Shown here: piece by piece, positions 60,393 to 64,000 of the stretch | Layout of the letters: each line of letters opens with the position of its first letter | How positions within the stretch are numbered: position 1 is the stretch's first letter | Assembly (NCBI GenBank): GCA_949035555.1 | Contig: CAROLD010000006.1 | Span: 1-64,000 of the forward strand | DNA length: 64,000 nucleotides | Direction of reading: 5' to 3' | Origin: an uncultured bacterium | GTDB lineage: Bacteria > Cyanobacteriota > Vampirovibrionia > Gastranaerophilales > Gastranaerophilaceae | Notes under the pieces: model-generated | The model's input: the letters and a program-made list of their open reading frames with translations, nothing else | Told to the model about the DNA's origin: nothing | Databases searched by the model: none | Translations under genes and position numbers: made by a program

Positions 60393-60791
60393 ATGGCAAA
60401 TGAAAAAATTTTTATAGAATTATTAAATAGTTTAAAAAATGATAAAGATTTATTTTTATCTGGAATATTGCATACTGAGATAGAATTTTTAAATAATATA
60501 CATAAATTGCAAAAATATATTCCTTATATTCAAGATTCACATATTAAAGGAGCTGTCGATAAATTTGTTAAATCAGTTATAAATAATAAAAATTATTCAA
60601 TAATACAAAAATCTATTGAAAAAGAAAAAATTAAAAAAGAAAAACAAGAAATTGCAAGACAGAAAAGGTTAGAGGAAGAACGCAAATCTATTGTATTAAA
60701 ACAACAATTAGCATACAAAAAACAAATAGAGCAACAAAAAGTATTAAATGTTATTTCAGACATAAATTCATCTATAAGCAGGAAAGATTAA
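60393..60791 (+). CDS. Small coiled-coil protein, possible third component of the toxin locus
   Basis: A 132-aa protein of unknown function. The N-terminal half is helical (residues 1-60). A charged coiled-coil, rich in Lys, Glu and Gln, occupies about 65-115 (KEKIKKEKQEIARQKRLEEE). It lies 9 nt after the Mor-like gene and about 80 nt before the DarT-like gene on the same strand. The start at 60393 lacks a strong ribosome binding site. Could be a partner protein or a small element-specific gene. No family recognised. Confidence 0.5.
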   Translation: MANEKIFIELLNSLKNDKDLFLSGILHTEIEFLNNIHKLQKYIPYIQDSHIKGAVDKFVKSVINNKNYSIIQKSIEKEKIKKEKQEIARQKRLEEERKSIVLKQQLAYKKQIEQQKVLNVISDINSSISRKD

Positions 60792-60868
60792 AATCTGCAT
60801 TAACATTATATCAAAATAATTATGATAATATCTTGCTTTATCTGAATCCAACAACCCTGTGCACTAAA

Positions 60869-61528
60869 ATGGAAATAATAGAATTTATCCTCAGAAGAAA
60901 AATAAAAAAATTAATCCATTTTACAAACATTCAAAATTTGGAAAGCATATTAAACAATGGAATCCTTACAAGAAATATTTTAGATGAAAAAAACATAGTT
61001 TATAAATATACTGACGAAAAAAGATTTGATGGTAGGCCAGATTGCACTTGTCTATCCATAGAATATCCTAATTCCAAAATGTTACATTATAAAAAATATA
61101 ACTCACTAAATAAATATGTAATGATAGTTTTGGATGCTGAATCAATTTTATCGAATAACTTAAAAAAATACTATGTTTATATCAATGCCGCCAATTCAAA
61201 TGCAGCATATCTGCTAACTAGTGACATACTAACTAGTCCAAGATATTTAAAGAATATGTTTTTACCAAGTGTTTCAGACACTAAATATACATATGAAAGA
61301 GAAGATACTGATCCGGATTTTATCACAACAAATCCGCAAGCAGAGATTCTCATTAACGGCTGTATTGACACTACAGACATAATGGAAATACATTTTTCTA
61401 ATTATGTTGATTTTAACATATTTAAAAGTGGATGTGTGAATGAAGAAATTTTTAACAAATATAAATTAGTAATTAGTGATTTTTACTTTAAAGAAGATAG
61501 AGAATCAGTTAGATGGGAGAAAAAATAA
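60869..61528 (+). CDS. DarT1-like DNA ADP-ribosyltransferase toxin (DUF4433)
   Basis: A 219-aa ADP-ribosyltransferase. It has LIHFTNIQNLESILNNGIL (the NAD-binding H and the DUF4433 start), the C-T-C-L-S-I-E-Y-P-N strand, and a C-terminal catalytic Glu in N-P-Q-A-E-I-L-I. DarT enzymes modify bases in DNA (thymidine in DarT2, guanine in the DarT1 group) and stop growth. The immediate downstream partner is a NADAR-type protein, which marks this as the DarT1 group by association. ATG 60869 is used, preceding the HF-T motif closely as in relatives; a TTG at 60833 is possible. The stop overlaps the next ATG (TAATG). Confidence 0.82.
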   Translation: MEIIEFILRRKIKKLIHFTNIQNLESILNNGILTRNILDEKNIVYKYTDEKRFDGRPDCTCLSIEYPNSKMLHYKKYNSLNKYVMIVLDAESILSNNLKKYYVYINAANSNAAYLLTSDILTSPRYLKNMFLPSVSDTKYTYEREDTDPDFITTNPQAEILINGCIDTTDIMEIHFSNYVDFNIFKSGCVNEEIFNKYKLVISDFYFKEDRESVRWEKK

Positions 61529-62205
61529 TGGCAAATAGACCTTATTTCTTAATAGGAGATGGTAAGAAAAATTTTTATAGAGAAAAATCCTGTGATTTTA
61601 AATTTTATACTGGCTTTGCTTTATCACAGAAACAAAAATCCGTAAAGTCATTCCATGAAGAAATTCTAAAGGTTTATCCAAATGCTAAAATTCTTGAAGT
61701 ATCAAGACGCTCGGAAAATGATTTGGGTATTTCATTAAGTGCATTTAATTTAAAATATCAAAATATAGACAATAAAGATTATCCTGTAGAAAGTGTGTTT
61801 CAATCATCAAAAGTATTTTCAAATGGAAAGCAATACAAAGAACTACTCTATAAATCTGCTCGTGAAGCAAAAACTGATGAACGTCTGAAAAATTCAGGTT
61901 ATTTAGTAAAATTTTCATTTAATAATATAGATTGGGAGTTAGAACCAAAAACATTTTTTTATGATTATATTTACCTATCTGCACTATCTAAGGATAAGCA
62001 ATTATGTGATCGTTTAATGGCATTTGATGTATTTACAGATATTGAATTTAATCCTCAAAAATCATTTAATTGTCAAGCTCGCTCTGTGGCAATAGCAGTA
62101 ACATTACTGAAATACAATTTGCTTGATAAATATTTAAATGATAGAAATTTGTTTAAGACTGTTTACTCTTCAACCATATCTCCTAAACAACAAAAATTAT
62201 TTTAG
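61528..62205 (+). CDS. NADAR-family antitoxin (DarT1 partner, ADP-ribosyl hydrolase)
   Basis: A 225-aa protein of the NADAR type found with DarT1. Parts that fit are MANRPYFLIGDG, the F-x-F-Y-T-G-F-A-L-S-Q-K-Q-K segment, LSAFNLKY, VESVFQSSKVF, LEPKTFFYDYIYLSAL and the FTDIEFNP-Q-K-S-F-N-C-Q-A end. By established knowledge of the family it removes ADP-ribose from guanine in DNA and so neutralises the toxin. It starts at the ATG that shares one base with the toxin stop, with GGGAG upstream, so translation is coupled. A hairpin near 62255-62273 could end the transcript. Confidence 0.8.
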   Translation: MANRPYFLIGDGKKNFYREKSCDFKFYTGFALSQKQKSVKSFHEEILKVYPNAKILEVSRRSENDLGISLSAFNLKYQNIDNKDYPVESVFQSSKVFSNGKQYKELLYKSAREAKTDERLKNSGYLVKFSFNNIDWELEPKTFFYDYIYLSALSKDKQLCDRLMAFDVFTDIEFNPQKSFNCQARSVAIAVTLLKYNLLDKYLNDRNLFKTVYSSTISPKQQKLF

Positions 62206-62281
62206 GGTTCCGTTTGGTTCCTTAAAAAGTTCCGTTAAGGTTCCGTTTTGTAACAGAAAAATATTTTTTCTGGAACCAATG
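62206..62281. repeat. Array of GGTTCC repeats at the right side of the island
   Basis: Five copies of a (G/A)GTTCC core lie within 76 bp: 62206-62211, 62216-62221, 62228-62233, 62239-62244 and an inverted copy at 62272-62277. The first four are spaced 10, 12 and 11 bp, i.e. close to one helical turn. Two are full GGTTCCGTTT units, the same sequence as the operator at 60009-60046. Plausible transposase or regulator binding array at the element end. Confidence 0.6.
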
Positions 62282-62670
62282 TTACTTTTTGAATGCCAAA
62301 AGTCCTATAATAGTCAATCGATATTCCCTTACAGAAATAAGGCTTTTGGGGATATTACACTATGAGTTTAGACGTTTACAGGACACAATAATGACGCAAA
62401 TCGGACATACCGGACTTTTCTGCAACCCTAAACTACTCCTAAATCCCTTTAAGTTTTGGGGCTTTGAGGCTAGTTCCCCTTTTCTGTATTGTCCTGTTTC
62501 TTAACAGTGGAATTGTAAAGAGTCACATGGTTTGATTATTTTGGGCAAATTATTTAAAACCAAAATAAAATTTTTTGCCAGGTAAATTGGGATAAATAAT
62601 CAGTATTCTTTAGGATAATAATCAAAATCTACTTAAAAACAGGGAATGATATAAAAATATTATAAAAAAT

Positions 62671-62701
62671 AAAAAATCTCAGATAATACCTGAGATTTTT
62701 T
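62671..62701 (-). terminator. Terminator of tRNA-Arg(ACG)
   Basis: AAAAAATCTCAG at 62671-62682 pairs with CTGAGATTTTTT at 62690-62701. On the minus strand a T run follows the stem, so it ends the tRNA transcript. Confidence 0.75.
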
Positions 62702-62704
62702 ATT

Positions 62705-62778
<74 letters not shown>

Positions 62779-62917
62779 TTAAATTGTTCACATTATATAT
62801 ATTATTTAAAACAAATTATTTTTTCAAGTAAAAATTATAAAAGTTTTTAAAACTGGAATTATTATTAAGAAATCTCTATCAAAGTACTTTTATAATCTAA
62901 AATGAAGGAGGTCCTCT

Positions 62918-63112
62918 ATGAGACATTTAACTAATAGAGAATTGGAAATTTGTTCATATTTAGTACAAGGTATGAAAAATATTGAGATAGCAAACACTTT
63001 ATACTTGAGCAAACATACTGTAAAAGCATATGTTAGTTCTATTATCACAACTCTTGATGCGAAGAATAGAACTGAGGCGGCATATATTCTAGGTAAAAAA
63101 AATATTATATAG
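62918..63112 (+). CDS. Stand-alone LuxR-type helix-turn-helix protein
   Basis: A 64-aa protein that is only a GerE/LuxR DNA-binding domain: LTNRELEICSYLVQGMKNIEIANTLYLSKHTVKAYVSSIITTLDAKNRTEAAYIL. No receiver or ligand domain is present. The ribosome binding site AAGGAGG precedes the ATG. Single-domain LuxR proteins of this size exist and act as regulators that dimerise on DNA. It is upstream of an AMIN-domain gene on the same strand, about 60 nt away. Confidence 0.85.
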   Translation: MRHLTNRELEICSYLVQGMKNIEIANTLYLSKHTVKAYVSSIITTLDAKNRTEAAYILGKKNII

Positions 63113-63172
63113 ATGTAACATTTTTGCTATTTAACTAAAATAATCATATAATTTTATAAAAGGTACGATTAT

Positions 63173-64000
63173 ATGAAAAATATTTTTATAAAAGTAGCAA
63201 TAATATTTGCATTTATCCTGAATTTTATTCCATATGTCAGTGCAGCCGACCTTGGAATAACTTCTGTTGTCTATGATAATTCGGCTTCATTTTTGGCCAT
63301 CAATTCGTTTGATAATGAGGAGAATGCATTTGTAGAAAACCCTAAATTATATGTTTTACAAGAAGAGAACAAAGCTTATTTTGATATAAATTCTGCCGTG
63401 TTAAAATGTCCGGTTCAAAATCTGGTTATAAATTCACCAGGCATAAAGGAAGTAATTGTTAGTCAGTATTCAACTAATCCAAATGTGGTGCGAGTAGTTA
63501 TTTCATATAATGAAGGATACAATCCGTATAATATTCAACTAAGAAAATTAAATAATACATTGTTTCTTAGGTTTAGAAACCCTTCACTTTCAAACTACTA
63601 TTTTCAGCTGGTCTACAGTGAAAATCCGGTTGCGGAGCAGTATGAAACAACATCTGTTCAAACGCCTGTAACGGCGGTAGATAATAGCATAATTGGGCAA
63701 ATAAATTCAGCGTTTAATCTTGGACAAACTACCGAGAGTAAAAATTTTGTTCTCGCAAAAAAAGATATGGTTTTACCTACAAAATCTTACATCGATAATA
63801 TAAATTTTAAAGGTGATGATGCTGTTATTACAGGTATTGGTTCATTAACATTGTCAAAACCTATGTATCTTTCTAATCCTGCAAGGGTTGTATATGATAT
63901 TTCAAACTCTACTGTAAATCCTGCTATTAGAAATAAAGAAATGTCTTTCAATCAAGGAGATACAATCAAAATCGGACAATTTAACAGAAATACTGCAAGG
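63173..64000 (+). CDS. AMIN-domain secreted protein (partial, cut by window end)
   Basis: The first 276 codons of a longer gene. It has a signal peptide (MKNIFIKVAIIFAFILNFIPYVSA, cut before ADLGI). Two AMIN-type beta domains follow: about 25-135 (KAYFDINSAVLKCPVQNLVI, then VVRVVISYNEGYNPYNIQLRKL) and from about 195 to the edge (INFKGDDAVITGIGSL, ARVVYDISNS, then IKIGQFNRNTAR). AMIN domains anchor periplasmic proteins such as cell-wall amidases and the type IV pilus secretin PilQ to peptidoglycan or to glycans. The rest of the gene is out of view, so its enzymatic or secretin part is unknown. Confidence 0.85.
   Translation, partial: MKNIFIKVAIIFAFILNFIPYVSAADLGITSVVYDNSASFLAINSFDNEENAFVENPKLYVLQEENKAYFDINSAVLKCPVQNLVINSPGIKEVIVSQYSTNPNVVRVVISYNEGYNPYNIQLRKLNNTLFLRFRNPSLSNYYFQLVYSENPVAEQYETTSVQTPVTAVDNSIIGQINSAFNLGQTTESKNFVLAKKDMVLPTKSYIDNINFKGDDAVITGIGSLTLSKPMYLSNPARVVYDISNSTVNPAIRNKEMSFNQGDTIKIGQFNRNTAR

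Larger units (their letters stand above)
47676..62290. mobile_element. Mu-type defence island (approximate limits)
   Basis: This stretch between ogt and tRNA-Arg(ACG) holds Mu-family recombination genes (57882-59852, 57200-57889), a tyrosine-recombinase-like gene (55567-57210), a DUF1804-like HTH gene, a Mor-like regulator and several defence-type genes, with no phage structural genes. The limits are an estimate. The left boundary is near 47676-47712, where short repeats of the form A-G-T-(T/A)-(A/T)-C-A-G-A-A-A lie just past ogt. The right boundary is near 62206-62290, where the GGTTCC array and an inverted copy of AAAAAGTAACA (left copy 47684-47694) are found. A smaller element bounded on the left by the phased repeats at 55002-55045 is an alternative. 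Confidence 0.45.
62206..62704. other. Intergenic region at the right island edge
   Basis: These 500 bp hold no convincing gene. They contain the GGTTCC array (62206-62281), an inverted repeat CCAAAAG/CTTTTGG (62296-62302 with 62343-62349), a GGGG...CCCC element around 62457-62480, and the tRNA terminator at 62671-62701. Short frames at 62289-62504 lack ribosome binding sites. The region may include remains of a disrupted gene next to the insertion. Confidence 0.45.

Noticed and set aside
62289..62504. Short frames right of the GGTTCC array
   Set aside because: No start signals and no protein pattern. At most remains of a gene.

Overview
The window is AT-rich, densely coded DNA from a bacterium that looks like a non-photosynthetic relative of cyanobacteria (Vampirovibrionia/Gastranaerophilales type). 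This is an inference. It rests on the mix of genes: AMIN-domain secreted proteins, a TIGR03960/DUF2344 radical SAM fusion directly before RNase E/G, GatD, CHASE2-cyclase, and large lineage-type proteins that begin with M-G-M-A-A-S-Q-A-R or carry short F-T-G/F-K-G motifs. No 16S rRNA is present to confirm it.

Region 1 (1-20.5 kb) is mostly housekeeping: rpsL-rpsG, a degenerate hybrid-cluster-protein homologue beside a glutaredoxin, wecB, pgi, trxB, a patatin-like lipase, an LCP-family ligase, LemA, a CHAP hydrolase, gatD, three tRNAs (Leu-TAA, Arg-CCG, Arg-CCT), and two large paralogous proteins of unknown function. Several genes (wecB, patatin, gatD, and the island gene at 47821) have a -10 box ending exactly 6 nt before the ATG and no Shine-Dalgarno, which suggests leaderless transcripts.

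Region 2 (21.3-36.7 kb, minus strand) is a surface-glycan cluster. RfbF and RfbG make CDP-4-keto-6-deoxyglucose, and an NAD-dependent epimerase/reductase, a flavoprotein and an orphan N-terminal transketolase half may modify it. The cluster also holds several glycosyltransferases (including one 950-residue protein with three apparent modules), a DUF4422 protein, an MsbA-like ABC exporter, a polysaccharide pyruvyl transferase, and a KDG kinase/KDPG aldolase pair.

Region 3 (36.7-47.7 kb) is again chromosomal backbone: CHASE2-adenylate cyclase, YajQ, the radical SAM/RNase E/G operon running through two small membrane proteins (one pilin-like) into sdaAB-sdaAA, and an O6-alkylguanine transferase with a palindrome in its promoter.

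Region 4 (about 47.7-62.3 kb) is an accessory island lying between ogt and a tRNA-Arg(ACG). It carries a MuA-like transposase, a MuB-like ATPase, a tyrosine-recombinase-like protein that has lost nearly all catalytic residues, a DUF1804-like HTH protein and a Mor-like regulator. It has no phage head or tail genes. Its cargo looks defensive: an HD-domain/Hsp90-type ATPase protein, a restriction-modification cluster (two methyltransferases, an HNH protein, a TdeIII-like nuclease) and a DarT1-like DNA ADP-ribosyltransferase with its NADAR-type antitoxin. The MuA-like protein has Asn where the first catalytic Asp is expected, so the island may be immobilised. Helically phased repeat arrays lie at 55002-55045, 60009-60046 and 62206-62281 and are candidate transposase or regulator binding sites.

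Region 5 (62.7-64 kb) returns to backbone: tRNA-Arg(ACG), a stand-alone LuxR-type HTH protein and the start of an AMIN-domain protein cut by the window edge.
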